NCBI GenBank assembly: GCA_015501055.1
Contig: JADNYV010000017.1
Coordinates: forward strand, 1 to 64,000
Reading direction: 5' to 3'
From: Mucidula mucida
Taxonomy: Eukaryota; Basidiomycota; Agaricomycetes; Agaricales; Physalacriaceae
Length of the DNA stretch: 64,000 nucleotides
Under the pieces are notes generated by a model. That model was not told the origin of the DNA, made no database searches, and saw nothing but the letters and a program-made list of their open reading frames with translations. A program made the translations under genes and the position numbers. Position 1 is the stretch's first letter; each line of letters opens with the position of its first letter. Below, piece after piece: positions 33,555 through 45,632 of this stretch.

Positions 33555-35199
33555 ATGCACATCGGACGAGTTTCCGACTCTCCTCATTCTAGTCGTGGTA
33601 TGTCCGTCTTTACCATGTCCTGGCATTGACTGTAACTTTCTCACCGTAGAGACGACCTCAGTCCAGGATGTCCGATCAATCGTTATCCGGTATACCATCG
33701 TCTTCAATGGCATGCATTTCGTCGCATTCGCTGTACTCTGTGCGATCTTGATCACGGCGTTATTCTCAAAACACGTCCGTCGTACTTCCACCTGGCATCT
33801 CTTCATCATGAGTTGGATGCTGCACTGCGTTACATTCTTTCTGATTTTGGGCAAACAATATGGAACGCCTGAGCCGTCATTTGGTATATGCCTGACACAA
33901 GCTGCTGTACGTCCTTGCGTTTCTGTTGAATCTCTATGATACTTATCTCGAGGTCGCTCTAGCTCCTGTATGCCACGCCTGTTTTGTCAGCGAATATCAC
34001 AGTTGTTTTATGTGTACTGAAGTACACAACAGTAACGCTGTTATCAGCGCGAACCTCGCGATACATGTACGTAGTCTGAGCTGCTTCACTTATTTTATTT
34101 TCTTCTTATTCGTGAGTATCAGGTTTTCCTGTCGGTATCAGCCATTACACGCGGGAATGACCCGAAGCTCGGGAGATACCCTGTCCTGACAGTAAGCTGA
34201 TACCTATCTGTGCAGTGTTTTCGAGGCTCTAAATGTTCCAGCTAATGGTTGTTCCGCCCTTTCTCTATGTTGCTATGATTGTTGTTGTGGCAATTGTATG
34301 TCGCCGTTGATGTCTGGCGTTCCGTTATTCTCATTAACATACTCTGCATAGCTTGGTCTTCGTGAGAGAGCCTTGGTCCAGAGAGATGGAACCGGCATGT
34401 TCTGTAATCTCTCTAATCGAATTGGGTATGGCTTACAGCATCTCCTGCGAACTTCCTCGACATCTAACTACATCGGTTCTAGGCTCGTCGTGACGTCCTG
34501 CTTCGTTGTGCTTGCGTCGTTGCATTCATTGTTTTTGAAAGTGAGCCGGCTGTATAACATAGCGTCAGCTAACATCTGGCAGCCTGGACTCTCATCATTC
34601 TATACAAGAACCGACGGATGATTCATCGCATTAACCGTCATTCGGAAGACCGTGCATTTGTGTCGGTCGCTCTTCGTATCGGCGCTTTCAGTCTACTCCC
34701 GATTTTCGCTCTTGGGTAACTTCTTTATCAATTCAATTCCAATACGTTCTCAGCGTTGCTGTTAGAATTGTCTTTGTGCTCTCAATCATTGCTCCGGACG
34801 CATGGACACCCGTATCTGGCTCGAAAATCAATCTTGTAACCGCTTCATGTAAGTGAAAGCTCCGGTATCAGTCCCTCTCGTATCCTCATGAATTTCAGTG
34901 CCTCTGGCGGCTGGCGTTGCTTTCGGAACGCAGAAGGTACGACCACTATAATTCCTTTCTACGTCGCCCGTATCATGGGTACTCGCTAGGATATCATCAA
35001 GACCTGGATGTTCTGGAGGCCTCGTCGCGGGCATAGCCATGAGAGCTCTCTCAATATTCAAATACAGTCTCATCGAATGAATGATCTTGATGGTTCTCGC
35101 TGGACTAATTTAGTAGAAGATCCGAGTCTCGATTCTGAGCCCTCTGTGCGGATTAGCTGGGACAGCCATGACGCTGACATGCAAGGTTCGCAGAAGTAA
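33555..35199 (+). CDS. seven-transmembrane GPCR-like protein, agaric lineage type
   Basis: Multi-exon gene. Hydrophobic segments in order: YTIVFNGMHFVAFAVLCAIL, STWHLFIMSWMLHCVTFFLI, a CLTQAA/LLYATPVLSANITVVLCVLK pair joined by an intron (3' splice site GCTCTAG near 33962), VVPPFLYVAMIVVVAI, a loop LGLRERALVQRDGTGMFCNL, VVTSCFVVLASLHSLF, WTLIILYKNRRMIHRI, FSLLPIFAL and RIVFVLSIIAPDAWTP, then KTWMFWRPRRG and a soluble Ser/Asp-rich tail ending at 35199. The loop Val-Gln-Arg-x-G-x-G-x-Phe-Cys-Asn-Leu and the TWMFWR block are typical of a large family of predicted 7TM proteins in Agaricomycetes with no known ligand. The start at 33555 and several internal splice sites are tentative. Confidence 0.65.
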
Positions 35200-35335
35200 C
35201 ATTGTAGTCACGGTGTAAGATAGTGTACAGTATTGCACGAGGGTTTGCTGCTTCCTGCGTTGCGTTCAGAAAAGCGGTGTAATAGTCACAGGTAAACTCC
35301 GGTCGCATTCAGGAATGTATACTGAAGACTACTAT

Positions 35336-35800
35336 GTCACCACGGTCGCGATTATTTGTACACACGATCGGCTGCACAACTGCGCCACATAACGGATCGT
35401 TGAAGCCTTGCTGGGGAGGGTCCCCATTCAAGTACGTTGCCTATTTTTAAGTGTCGTCGAAGGCGTTGAAGGCGATCTAGAATCCGATTTCCTTTGTTTT
35501 ACCTTGTAGTATCTGCCCGACTTGCCTTGCTTGTGGCTAAGAGAGTCGATCTTTGGTCGAGTTCTAGTTTGCTCTCTCCTCTAGGACCACAACCATCATA
35601 CTCATTCAGCCTTCTCTTCAGCTAAAGTGACACTCACCGCTCGATGTGCGCACGCTAAAGCGGCACGACAAGCACTCACAGCAAGGGGCCAGCATAACCG
35701 GGCCAGAAATGGACCGTGCAGTCATCGGACGGGAGCGTCCTCATCGGGTGCGAATGATCGTTCGGTGGCGCCCTCCGTAGCCATAGGTCCTTTTCGTCAT
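35336..35800 (+). repeat. dispersed repeat family, truncated copy 4
   Basis: Similar to about 4083-4575 of copy L: the ACCACGGTCGCGATT block, the GAAGCCTTGCTGGGGAGGG block, the CACTCACCGCTCGATGTGCGC block and the CGTCCTCATCGGGT block. The TATA/ORF part and the tandem unit part are missing. The intron-like segment corresponding to 4186-4229 keeps a GTACGT start and TCTAG end (about 35437-35482) even though its interior has diverged. Confidence 0.7.
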
Positions 35801-36209
35801 GTTTTCCAAGCTAAAAAACTATACGTGTTCTTTCATACGAAGTGTCGGTGGCTGAGCTCAGGACAGGAACTTCAAGAAGGCCTCATTTTCCCGTCTTGCT
35901 CGGGCCGTAACGTCGATTCGCGCACATGTGTGTACTGTACGTATCTATCTAGTATCAGACGTCTACTAGCACTGCGGATTCGTCCTAGCTCGACCCATGT
36001 GCTTCTTGCTTTCACCTACCACATGCCCTTATTGATAGGTTCAGCATGCACTTACGCTCTTAAACGTCTTCCTTCCTATCGTCCAACGATCTGATGGGCG
36101 GATGCATATAAAGCCCACATGGTGCTGTTCTTCGACGTTAATAGGAACCAAAAGGTTATAAATGATACTAGAGGGTGGTCTGAGAATGCGACGACCCGAT
36201 TCTTGAACC
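35801..36209. other. intergenic, no gene seen
   Basis: Sequence between repeat copy 4 and the nuclease gene; a TATAAA-like stretch near 36107 could serve the nuclease gene. Confidence 0.35.
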
Positions 36210-37282
36210 ATGTTCTTCCTCTGCGCTGTCTTGCTTTCGTTGACATCGTTCTGTAGTGTGGCGCAGGCCTGGGGCACCGTTGGGCACGATACGGTTGCTC
36301 TTATCGCTACAAGTTATTTGTCTGATTTGGCCGTGGATTACTTTGCGGACATCTTGGACGGGGACGAGCTTGTGGACATCGCTACATGGGCCGATTCGTA
36401 CCGTTACACTGCTGCAGGGGCATGGAGTGCAGGTATGCACTACATCGACGCAGAGGACAACCCACCCGACACCTGCCATGTTACGTATCCTGCTGATTGT
36501 GGCACATTCTGTATCGTTGAGGCCATTGCGAACTATGTAAGGCCCTCTGAATATGAGTTCAGATGCACGCATTGACTCGGCACTTGTCTCTAGACGTTAT
36601 CGTCATGGACGGAAGGTACTCAACGGCGCATCGGCACGACGCGTTAGCGTTCTTGGTCCACTTCCTTGGCGACATCACCCAACCGTTACATGTCGATTCT
36701 CTTGACGGCACGGGTGGAAACTCCATTGACGTCTCCTACGGTAGCACTGACACCAATCTGCATGCCGCCTGGGATAGTTCGTGTACGTCGTTGACCTCCT
36801 CTTTATACGCTTTTTCGTATTGGTCCTCATCTTACGTCCATAGTCGTCAACGAGGTCGCCGGTGGGTCCACAGTAACCGCCGCACGCTCATGGTCATCAA
36901 CGCTCATCAGTGCGTATTTTGGTCTATTATTGTTCCTAACTCTCTCTGATTAGTTTAGCTGCAATCAACTCTGGTACTTACGCTTCCCAGAAAGCCAGCT
37001 GGATCACCTGCATGGATGTTGCTTCCGCGGCGGCATGTGCACTAGAATGGGCGTCTGATTCTAATGCCTACGTTTGTGAGGTCGTGGTTCCTGACGGCGC
37101 CGATGCTATCGAAGGTGACGATCTCAGCACGGGTTCATATCACACCAACGCCGTTGCTACCGTTAAGCTCCAGATTGCTAAGGGTGAGACAACTGTTCAT
37201 TTTTGAAGAGTGCCTAACGTGTTGTGTAGGCGGGTATCGATTGGCAAACTGGCTCAACGCAATAGCCGAAGCCGATTCGTAG
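36210..37282 (+). CDS. secreted S1/P1 nuclease
   Basis: Signal peptide MFFLCAVLLSLTSFCSVAQA is followed directly by WGTVGH, so the mature protein would begin with the Trp that binds zinc in this family. Further zinc-ligand motifs are WADSYRY, MHYID, FLVHFLGDITQPLHV and NLHAAWD. S1/P1 enzymes are secreted Zn-dependent nucleases cutting single-stranded DNA/RNA and removing 3' phosphates. Exons: 36210-36536, about 36594-36782, 36844-36909, 36959-37183, 37230-37282. The first intron (36537-36593, 57 nt) has a good branch site and acceptor, but the second exon is then one base out of frame; a one-base loss in the GG at 36615-36616 would explain it. Later junctions are clean. Length is near the family norm (about 290-300). 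Confidence 0.85.
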
Positions 37283-38093
37283 GAACCTTGCGAGAATCTC
37301 CTGTAGCTTTGGTCACAACGTTTACGGAATCACCTGTTGAGCATTTAACAAGAAAATTGCCAAGACAAGAGTGGCCAGAGAAAGTAGAGTAGACTGACTC
37401 AATATCCAGTCTAGATCATCGTGACAGATACGGCGTGAAGGCAGAACTTGCATCAAGCAAGAACTCGCCGACGAACGAACGGATCCATTCTTCATGAGGC
37501 CAAGTTCAGACTTGTTCAAACAATACGACGATACACATCGAAGTGTACAAGACGAAATGCCATCTGAGTTTCAAACGGTGCCGTAGTTGTACCCCCAAAA
37601 GTGGTCCTCGCCCGGCTCTTGGAGGGTCAATGCTTTGGGCTCAAGCTGTGGCTGCTCGCTGAACGCGTATATATGTGCTTCTGTCGATGGATAGATCAAG
37701 AGAGGTGTTTGAGCGTGTTTGACGCCCTATTTGGGAGTCGGGACCGTCGACGATGGACCTGCCCATCAGACTTACATCATTGTTCGTGCTTGAATCGGCT
37801 CAATAATGCTGGCAGACTTTACTTTCAACGTCCAAGAGTGATTGCAGACAGCAGTATGTCGTCGGCTTCCGCCGCGTCCCTCACATCGTCTGCACGTAGT
37901 CGCGATCTTGGAAACATATGTGATCTGAAACTTGACTTCGCGAAAGACTACTTGCTGTAGTAGATACGACGAATATACTGATTTTTTGGCTACACAGGGT
38001 TATTTAGCCAGTCCGTTGGTCCATGACGCCCTAGTACACGTCTGTTAATCATGGGCGACATACTTCAAAGCTCACTTTGGCTAGTAGTGTCAT
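37283..38093. other. intergenic, no gene seen
   Basis: ORF 37601-37960 (+, 119 residues) has no motif and poor composition. Otherwise 3' flanks of the two convergent genes. Confidence 0.35.
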
Positions 38094-38883
38094 TCAAATG
38101 CGAGCTGCTCGCTTAGCCAAGCGATCCGCTGCTTCGTTATTCTCTCGAGGTATACACCAAAACCCCACCTTCTTCCCTTCACCTTCCAGTTTGGAGATGG
38201 CTCGATCCAACCTCACGAAAAGGTCAAGATTCCTCGGTCTCTTTCCGTGCTTAGTGCGCCATCCCTTTGCCTGAAACACATATCACAGTCTATTCGGTAT
38301 GATAAAGGGAGCAACTCACCTTCCATTCGTCCAGCCAATATAACATGCCACTGACGACATACTCTGAATCCGTTGCAATCACATAACTCGGGGATAACTC
38401 TAGGTACGCCCTCGCCCGCGCCTCTTCCGCGGTGTGCATCATAAACAGCTTTCGCAAATGCTGATGCCTCCCTGCACGAATCTCCTCACTATCATCCTGC
38501 TCGACCAGCTTCTCCAGTCCGTACAACGCTGCCAGGAGCTCTGCACGTTGACTTGTACGTATAGCGTTCGGATCCATCGTATCGTCGACGGTAATACTCC
38601 ACGAATACTCCTTGCCCTCTCCCATGAACAGGCCGATTCCCGCCTTTGCGTCTTCACGACCATTGTTCGAGCACGCGCCGTCGGTAAAGACCAGTTTGTA
38701 GTGATGGCAGGGGAACGTCTGGTTGTCGGTCCAGGATTTATGAGGACAGCAGGCGACGAAGTAGCGCGTGCAGATGGGACAGTGCGGGACGAGATAGTAG
38801 GGGTCACAGTCCGTTAGTTTGGGGCAAAAGACCATCTTGCGCCCACAGATACCCTCACGAGAGACATGGTTGCTCATCGTCAT
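38094..38883 (-). CDS. type 1 ribonuclease H-like protein
   Basis: Two exons, 38883-38320 and 38270-38094, give 246 residues. The RNase HI fold motifs are all present: VFTDGACSNNG (first Asp), SQRAELLAAL (Glu), IATDSEYVV (second Asp) and ENNEAADRLAK (final Asp). These provide the four metal-binding acidic residues for cutting the RNA strand of RNA-DNA hybrids. Ahead of the domain is a Cys/His-rich part of about 55 residues (CPICTRYFVACCPHKSW), likely a small zinc-binding region and not the usual hybrid-binding domain. A dead relative lies at 50366-50962 with the same Cys-rich leader, so this is a local family rather than the sole housekeeping RNase H1. Confidence 0.88.
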
Positions 38884-39098
38884 GAATCGACGAGGATGTT
38901 TACCTAAACGTCCTTTAAATACCTGTTGACCCTGGACGAGGGAGTGGAGACGACACGCAGGAAATGCATGGTCAAAGACTTAAGGTCGCTTGAGTGGACA
39001 CTGAAAGTAAACTGGTTAATAAAGATAGGCAGGTATAAGATGGATGGGAGATATCATAAACATTAAATATTATCCGCGATTGAACCAAAGGAGTGTAA

Positions 39099-40389
39099 TT
39101 ATCCATCGTTACTATTGACGGAGTCAGGCTTCTGGGGTGGTGTTGGGGCATTGTCAACAGCCTTGCCCTTCCCTTTACCCTTGCTGCGCTTGGGAGTAAA
39201 TCGGGACCAGGCCTTGTCCTAGAAGAAGATGAGATGTCGTCGATATCTGAGAGGACGCCAAGAACATACCTTGCTGTTTCCATTGCCCATCTCTGCCCCA
39301 TCCGGCCTCTCCATCTCAAAAAAGTCATCCACGTCCCGCGCCTCCTCGTCCTCGCCTGTCAGCTCTGCTCCGGCGGCCTCAGGATCTGTAAACGGATTCT
39401 CGTCCGCGTTGCCCCCAAGGAATGGGTTTTGGTTTTTCTCTTTACGTTGTTTGCGGGTGGATAGCCGCTTGCGGAGGGAAACCTGTCGTTTCGCCAACCC
39501 TGGTGGCATCCACCCACGTTTCCGCAGCGCCTCTGCCTCCTGCTCCGCACGGACCTCGGGAGGCGGTGTGGGCGCTCGTGGTGGAGGCGCGGCGCCGAAG
39601 AAATAAGAGAGTAGACCACCGCCGCTTGAGCTCGCCGGCTAAGATGGTGGACGGGTTCGTTTAGCGCGCGGCATCCCTCAGAAGAATCCGTATCGCACCT
39701 TCTTCTGGGTATTAGCTGGCTGCGGGTCTTGTGAGTCTACATCGCCGTCCATGTCTCGCAGTTGAGTGGTGCTTTCATTGGGAAGGGAAGGGTTGGGCGC
39801 GGTGACGACTTTGACACGGGTTATGAACCTGCTCAGCCATCCGCTTGTTTTTTTGTCTTCCGTTTTCTCCATCGGGTGGAAGAAACCACTGCCTGCGACG
39901 CGGCTCCCGACGGTGCGGAGGCTCAAACCATCGCCCTCCTCTCGCCTGTCAGCACCGTCACGGATCTCCATGACCGTGACGATACCATCTTGGAGGCGCT
40001 GGTCGAAGAATGCCCGTACGAGCACGCTTTGGAGGGAGCCATCGTTTCTAAAGGGACGGATTTTACACCAGGTCCCAGAGGAGGGGGGATGCTCCACGAA
40101 GACTCGAAGCATCATGGGACGAAGATTGAGAGTGTGGCATTCAAGAGCGCGCGATAAGGTCTCGTAGGATAGACTTGAGACCTCTTCTGGTCCCAACGAA
40201 AAAGATCGCGACCAGCCATGGCGCCTAAAAGACAGGCGTGAGTTGCAAGACTAGTAGAAATGCTTTAGCCACCTACATTCCTATGCAATTGAGATGACCA
40301 TCAGTGTGACCATCATGTCTGCCAACTATCGTCTCGCGAGACCTGTTGCTAAAGCGAGAAACGCTGTGAGGAGGTTCACCTTCAGACAT
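39099..40389 (-). CDS. 375-aa conserved-looking protein of unknown function
   Basis: Four exons (40389-40277, 40224-39699, 39638-39270, 39218-39099) join with 52-62 nt introns and keep frame. Residues about 70-215 contain a globular-looking part (MLRVFVEHPPSSGTW ... DQRLQDGIVTVMEIRDG) followed by FFHPMEKTEDKKTSGWLSRF. Residues 214-340 include LLSYFFGAAPPPRAPTPPPE, a coiled-coil-like basic stretch (RAEQEAEALRKRGWMPPGLA) with NPFLGG and ENPFTD, then an acidic patch. The end is a Lys/Gly tail (KRSKGKGKGKA). NPF-type motifs can bind EH domains in endocytosis, but the function is unknown. No membrane segment or signal peptide is visible. Confidence 0.75.
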
Positions 40390-40940
40390 GATGCCAGGAG
40401 AACGACGGGCGGGGGATTAAACCTGAATGGTAGGAAGAAAAGAGTTTATATCAGGGCCGCTTGATATGCATTTGTTGTGTTGGTTACATCATATTTCGAA
40501 TGGGATTTTTGAAGAGCTTCTATGTTGTCGTCGCCACGGGAACATGATTATCGAGGAGGTGCATGTGGGCCAAAGCTGTATGTACGAACGTAAGAATGAA
40601 GACGCCGGTTCGGGACGCGTCGAGGCCACAGAGGACTTTTGCGAACTGCTTGGTACTTGCGTAGACTAAGATTTGGAAACCCTCAGGATACATGTCAAGA
40701 TCCGTGGCCTCCATCCAATCTAACAAACATCGATATCACGAGGTTAGCGACGGGTAGGGCAGGCAACAGAGTCGATTCTTCAGACTCTCTTAGTCTTAGT
40801 ACGTCAGATGGATAGTGATGAAGCGTTGAGTGAACATGATAGTAGTTGTGACAAACGGCGTCTCGGTGTCTTGATCTTGTACCACCATCTCCTCCTTCTT
40901 GCCCTCGCCCATTACCTCTAATTCACTCGATGTACGCGTA
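40390..40940. other. divergent promoter region, no gene seen
   Basis: 550 bp between the unknown protein and the Myb gene. A minus ORF (40726-40520) and a plus ORF (40427-40669) overlap and lack support. Confidence 0.35.
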
Positions 40941-43713
40941 ATGTCTTCCACCAAAACCGTCACGGCTGAAGATCTCTTACCATTCGCGCTTGATTCCGCT
41001 AAGACCTACCAAGACGCGCTTACCGACCATGCAGAGAAGATTACTCAGGAGTTGAAGGAACTCGATAAACTCCTCGTGAGTGGACCTCGCCTATAGTCTA
41101 ACAACGTTCTGACTCTTTTCGAGGGTCTCGTAGGTCATGATGACGAAGATAACGACTACATACAGCTGTCTGTCACGTTGTCGGACGCGAAGAAACTTAC
41201 TGGACTCTTGACGCCGGCTGAACTCAACCACAATGTGCATATTACTCTATTTCTCGACTTTTTGTCTCACAAAACGTAGGATTCTCCTTTTGCCGCCGAA
41301 GCTGCGCGTAGGAAGCGTTACCTCCATCTCACAACACCCCGGCCTCGTAAGTGCTTTTTCGCTCATCATTGCTCGGATACTGATATACACGTTCTGCAAG
41401 TAAAACCGAAAGACCTCGATTTGATGGATGCTGCCGTCAAACAACAAAACGAACGCCTCCGAGCGTTACAGATTAGAGAGCGGTGAGTAAATACTGCAAT
41501 GATCTCAGTAAACATACCTCAATGAACGTAGCGGCACCTCTAACATCAACTCCGCTACCAATACTGAAGGTCTTGACTGGAGTATTATTGCCGAAAAGGT
41601 TCGCTGTCCCAGTTCTGCCATGTTCTCGTTTATTCACGCATTCGCAGCTGTCGGACGCGCAAGCACACAAATGGACTGCCGAAGAATGTCGCTTTAAATG
41701 GATGAACGATCGTCACCCTAAAGTCAACCACAAGGAATGGAATAATGAAGAAATCGACAAATTGAAGAGGATCTTAGCCGAGAATAAGGATGGTCCAAGA
41801 GACTGGGTGGAGATAGCTGAAGAACTCGGGGTACGCGATTTTTGATATGTTTGCTCCAGCTAATTCATATTCAGACTAATCGTGTTCCCCTCGATTGCAT
41901 GCGAAAGTCACTTCAAATCCAAGGGAGACCCACCTATAAATTTGATCAGGAAGCTGAAGACCGACTCTTGAAGGCTATTGATATATATGGTACGAGCAAT
42001 TGGAGTCTCGGTAAGATGTTTTATTCTTTTCTGGACCGTAGTACTCAATGCCTTCAGTGGCTCGATATGTCTCTGAGGACGTGACTAGTGTCCAATGTGA
42101 GACTCGTTATATCCGGCATGTTTCTGGTAAGATACAGAAAGGCATGTGGTCCGAAGAAGAAGATCGCCGTCTCGACGATGCCATTGCTGGATGGGGACAC
42201 TCTTGGGTAGATGTCGCGGCGTCTATGTACGGGAGGGCGAATGACCAATGTCGTGATCGGTACTTGGAGCGCAAGAAGAACTCTGAACCGTGGTCGAAGG
42301 AGGAGGATGAGACGCTGCTTAACGCGTTCGATAAACTGGGCCCCAAGTGGGCTACGATTGCGAATCTCATTGGCAATGGTCGTGCAGATAATGATGTGAG
42401 TCTGCTGATGACTGGCTGCATCGGACACTTTCTAACAGCTTATCTAGTGTCGCTTCAGGCTCAAGAGGCTGAGAAACCTGAAATTCACGCCTCCGCAAAT
42501 TACTCAACCTTTGCCTGAAGTAGACGTCGCAGATCCCACACCCGAAGCAAGTGCTGACGATGATGGAGAGCACAGTGCGAGTGATCTTCAAGGGGCCAAG
42601 GCGCCTCGAAAAGGATGGCTTGTCTATCCAACTGGACCTCCCCCTCCCCCGGCCTCTGCTCCTTTCTTACCGCCCATGCCTTATGGGTATGAAGGTTCTC
42701 TAGTTCCTTTCGCTTTCGCAGCGCCTTACCCGTCTGGAAGTGCTAGTCCTCTTGCGGGAACTCCTATCTCTTCAGCTTCATCGTCCCATGTGCCGCCTCC
42801 CCCATCACACACTGAAGGTCATGCGCTGCCATATCCGTACGGACCTCCTGCTTTCTTCATTTCTTATCCATATTACAATCCAAGAGCTGAAGGTCCCGTA
42901 GCTCCCTACACGTTCACTGCACCCTATCCTTATCAAGGAGTGACTCCAATTATGCCATCCTCTTCATCCGCAGTGCCTCAGACCGCAACTCCATTGCCAT
43001 CATCAGCTTCCTCAGGTCAACCCCAATCAAATACTACACACTCTTTCGCACCCTACCCCTCCAACCATCCACGCGTTGAACCTCTGACTCCCTTCACTTT
43101 AACACCAGAACCTCCGATTTTCCCTCCGCCTACCACCAGCGTGTTAGCGCTCAACGACGCCGTTCGCGGCAAACCAAAGGCCACTAAGAAGAAGCGGAAA
43201 GAGCCGCCAACCCCAGTAGAGTCGGACAGTGGGACTCCTGCAGCCGCGCTTCCACGACCTAAACCGCGGCGCACAACGAAGAAACAGAATCAGGCGGAAG
43301 AGCATGCGGCGATGGATGTGGATGAACCACCACCACCACCGCGACCCAAGCCGAGACGCGTAACCAAGAAGCAAAGTCTAACGTCCTCTGCGCCAGCGCA
43401 GGATGATACGGTCGCCGAACCAACCGAGGCGCCTGCAGTAATGACGGAGAAAGCACTAGGAGAGACGAGTTCGTCCAATGGCCTAGAGACTGATACTGGG
43501 ACAACCACAATTTCTGGTGCACCAACAAAGGCACCCAGGCGTAGAAAGACCGTTTCTTGTGCGCCGCGGAGGACGAGTAGCCGCGCGGCTTCAAAGAAAG
43601 CTGCTGCTGCTCTTGCTGAGATTGTGGAAAAGGACGAGGTAGCGATGAACGAAGCACCGGGCCCAAGTCCTCGAGAAGAGAACAACGATCATGATATGGA
43701 TGTAGACAAGTGA
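40941..43713 (+). CDS. multi-repeat Myb protein, SNAPC4-like
   Basis: Several short introns divide the N-terminal part; the last exon starts near 42447. After an N-terminal coiled coil (FALDSAKTYQDALTDHAEK) come Myb/SANT repeats. A half repeat ends in WTAEECRFKWMNDRHP, followed by EWNNEEIDKLKRIL..W.EIAEELG, TYKFDQEAEDRLLKAIDIYG, KGMWSEEEDRRLDDAIAGWG and EPWSKEEDETLLNAFDKLG..W..IA. The four-and-a-half repeat order matches SNAP190/SNAPC4, the subunit binding the proximal sequence element of snRNA genes. The C-terminal 400 residues are disordered, Pro-rich with repeated PY/APYP motifs, then basic KPRR(V/T)TKKQ repeats and an end VAMNEAPGPSP..MDVDK. Nuclear snRNA transcription is the likely role; a Bas1/Reb1-type factor is an alternative. 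Confidence 0.8.
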
Positions 43714-43832
43714 CCAGCTTGGATATTACTTTGTTTCGCGCGCATATATATCATTATTGTCAGACTCTTACAGCACAAAGTCTGACTCTCATTGACCAAA
43801 AGTTTAGCAGCAGTAAGTACTAAACATACACA

Positions 43833-44736
43833 TTATACTTTCCACCTTTTTCTAGGGTGGACATTACTCTCCCAGTTGACAGTGTGCCCAAGCAACTCGG
43901 CATCCTCCTGCCCCGAATTGTCCTCAGTCGTGAGCATGAGATTACGCAGCGACTCTTGCACGAGGCCAGCTGTTTTGAGTTTCTTCTCCAAGGAAGGCAG
44001 CGCCGCCTTCTTCGGCGGCGATATTGGTGTCTGGTGGTACGTATGCTTGGGCGGCAGGGCGGGAAACGTCTCTGGGAGATTGCGGAGTGTAAAGGGTGTG
44101 GTGTTGGCCTGCGAACTTTCGTCGTCCGAGGAGAGCAGTTCTGGGGACGGTGAGCGCGAGGGCGGCGCGATGAGCTTGGGAGCGTCATAGGTATTTCTGC
44201 CTGTAATGGACGGTTCAACGGATGGCTCGTGCATCGGCACAATAGACGTACGTCGTCGGCGTTTGGGACGCAGTTTCGCGGTGGGCAAGTCAAAGTCATT
44301 GCACGCTAGGACGAGATCGGTGGTGATGGCGCCGGCGCGGTTGGCCAGGTTGGCATATTCGTGTGCGCGTCCGTAGAGGCGTTCAATCACTGTTCGCAAT
44401 GTAATGTGTTGGACGAAAGCTATCTTAATTGATTGAAGGAGATCACTGACAGAACACGACTTCGCGTTCTAGTCGTTCCAGAGCGGCGGGTTCAGCAGAG
44501 TGGAAGCCCGCGTCTTTGAGCTCCATGGATATGAACCGCTGTGTCGCCTTTGACGCAGCGAGAGGCGAGACTGCAGCGGGGACGGGCGAGGGCGGCGCTG
44601 GGGGCGGTGGAGGGGGCTGCTGTTGGCCGAGAATGTAGGACGAGTGGTAATACGCCTGCCCGAGCGCCGCGGGGTTGTTGAGATATGGATTGGCGCTCAG
44701 CGACGCCGCGTACGAGGCGTCCGTCGAGTAGGACAT
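43833..44736 (-). CDS. TAF8: TFIID subunit 8 (TAF8)
   Basis: Two exons, 44736-44451 and 44389-43833, give 280 residues. After a Pro-rich N-terminus comes a histone-fold segment (FISMELKDAGFHSAEPAALE ... ERLYGRAHEYANLANRAGA) that pairs with TAF10 in TFIID. The C-terminal half carries the TAF8 signature FPALPPKHTYHQTP, followed by a conserved helix (PSLEKKLKTAGLVQESL). A basic KLRPKRRRR patch is a probable nuclear localisation signal. Length is typical. It is transcribed divergently from riboflavin kinase, with 74 bp between start codons. Confidence 0.92.
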
Positions 44737-44810
44737 GGTCGTCGTGGATTGAATCCCGTTTTGGTTTTACTCGGGATACGAACTAGCTTGACTTGTTACT
44801 TTAACAAACT
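44737..44810. promoter_or_regulatory. 74-bp divergent promoter TAF8/FMN1
   Basis: The start codons of TAF8 (minus) and FMN1 (plus) are 74 bp apart, so both transcripts start within or very close to this interval or inside the neighbouring coding region. Confidence 0.5.
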
Positions 44811-45558
44811 ATGGCCGCACCTCCCATCGAAACTGCTGCAAAGCTCGCATCGAAAATAGACCGCCCTGCCGCCGTCGTGCAGACCGAGTCGTTCCGCCAG
44901 TCAAGACCGCAGATTGTCGGGCCAGAGATACCGGAATCACCTTATCCTATACACTTGTGTGGCCCAGTGCAGCACGGATTCGGGCGCGGAGGAAAGGATC
45001 TAGGATGCCCAACTGGTACTAATCGCAATCTATGAATTCCTAAATACTAACACGTCTATAGCAAATCTCCCTGATGAATCGATAGCGCCAATAAGCTCAG
45101 TTTGTAAACCTGGTGTCTACTATGGATATGCCCAAGTTCGCCCGAAAGATACACAGAACGGTTTCTCTGAGGACGACCTCAAGGTGTACCCCATGGCGAT
45201 GAGCTTGGGCTGGAATCCGTTCTATAAAAATGAACGTCTGACGGCGGTAGGCCTTGTTCTTCATTCAAAGCTTTCAGTGGTGCTCATTCATTCAGGAAAT
45301 ACACATCATACACGAGTTCGAGACCGACTTTTATGGTCTTGAGCTGCGGGCCATCGTATTAGGATACATTCGTCCCGAGTTGGACTACACATCCAGAGGT
45401 ACGAGCGGACTTGATGAGTTATTCAGCTCTGACGACCAGACGTAGAGGCGTTGATAGCAGACATTGACACTGATAAGCGTGTGGCGTTACATTCGCTTTT
45501 GCGTCCCGCATACAAGTCGTTTGAACGCGATCCTCACTTTGCCGTGCCAAAGGAATAA
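44811..45558 (+). CDS. FMN1: riboflavin kinase
   Basis: Four exons (44811-45015, 45062-45246, 45296-45398, 45446-45558) give 201 residues. The protein makes FMN from riboflavin and ATP. Family motifs are complete: [17 protein letters not shown] (the Gly-rich and PTAN motif binding ATP/Mg), [24 protein letters not shown] and [14 protein letters not shown] with the catalytic Glu, then [17 protein letters not shown] and a C-terminal helix with [12 protein letters not shown]. Size matches monofunctional e ukaryotic riboflavin kinase. No extra domain or targeting signal is seen; cytosolic and mitochondrial pools are possible. Confidence 0.95.
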
Positions 45559-45632
45559 TGGCATTATAGTACTAGTAGACTATAGAGGACGCGTTAGCCT
45601 CATAAAGCAACATATAGAGATCAAAGACATAC

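Noticed and set aside
36537..36562. 26-nt intron in the S1/P1 nuclease as a firm call
   Set aside because: A normal 57-nt intron with good branch site and acceptor plus a one-base indel is simpler; kept only as a finding to test.
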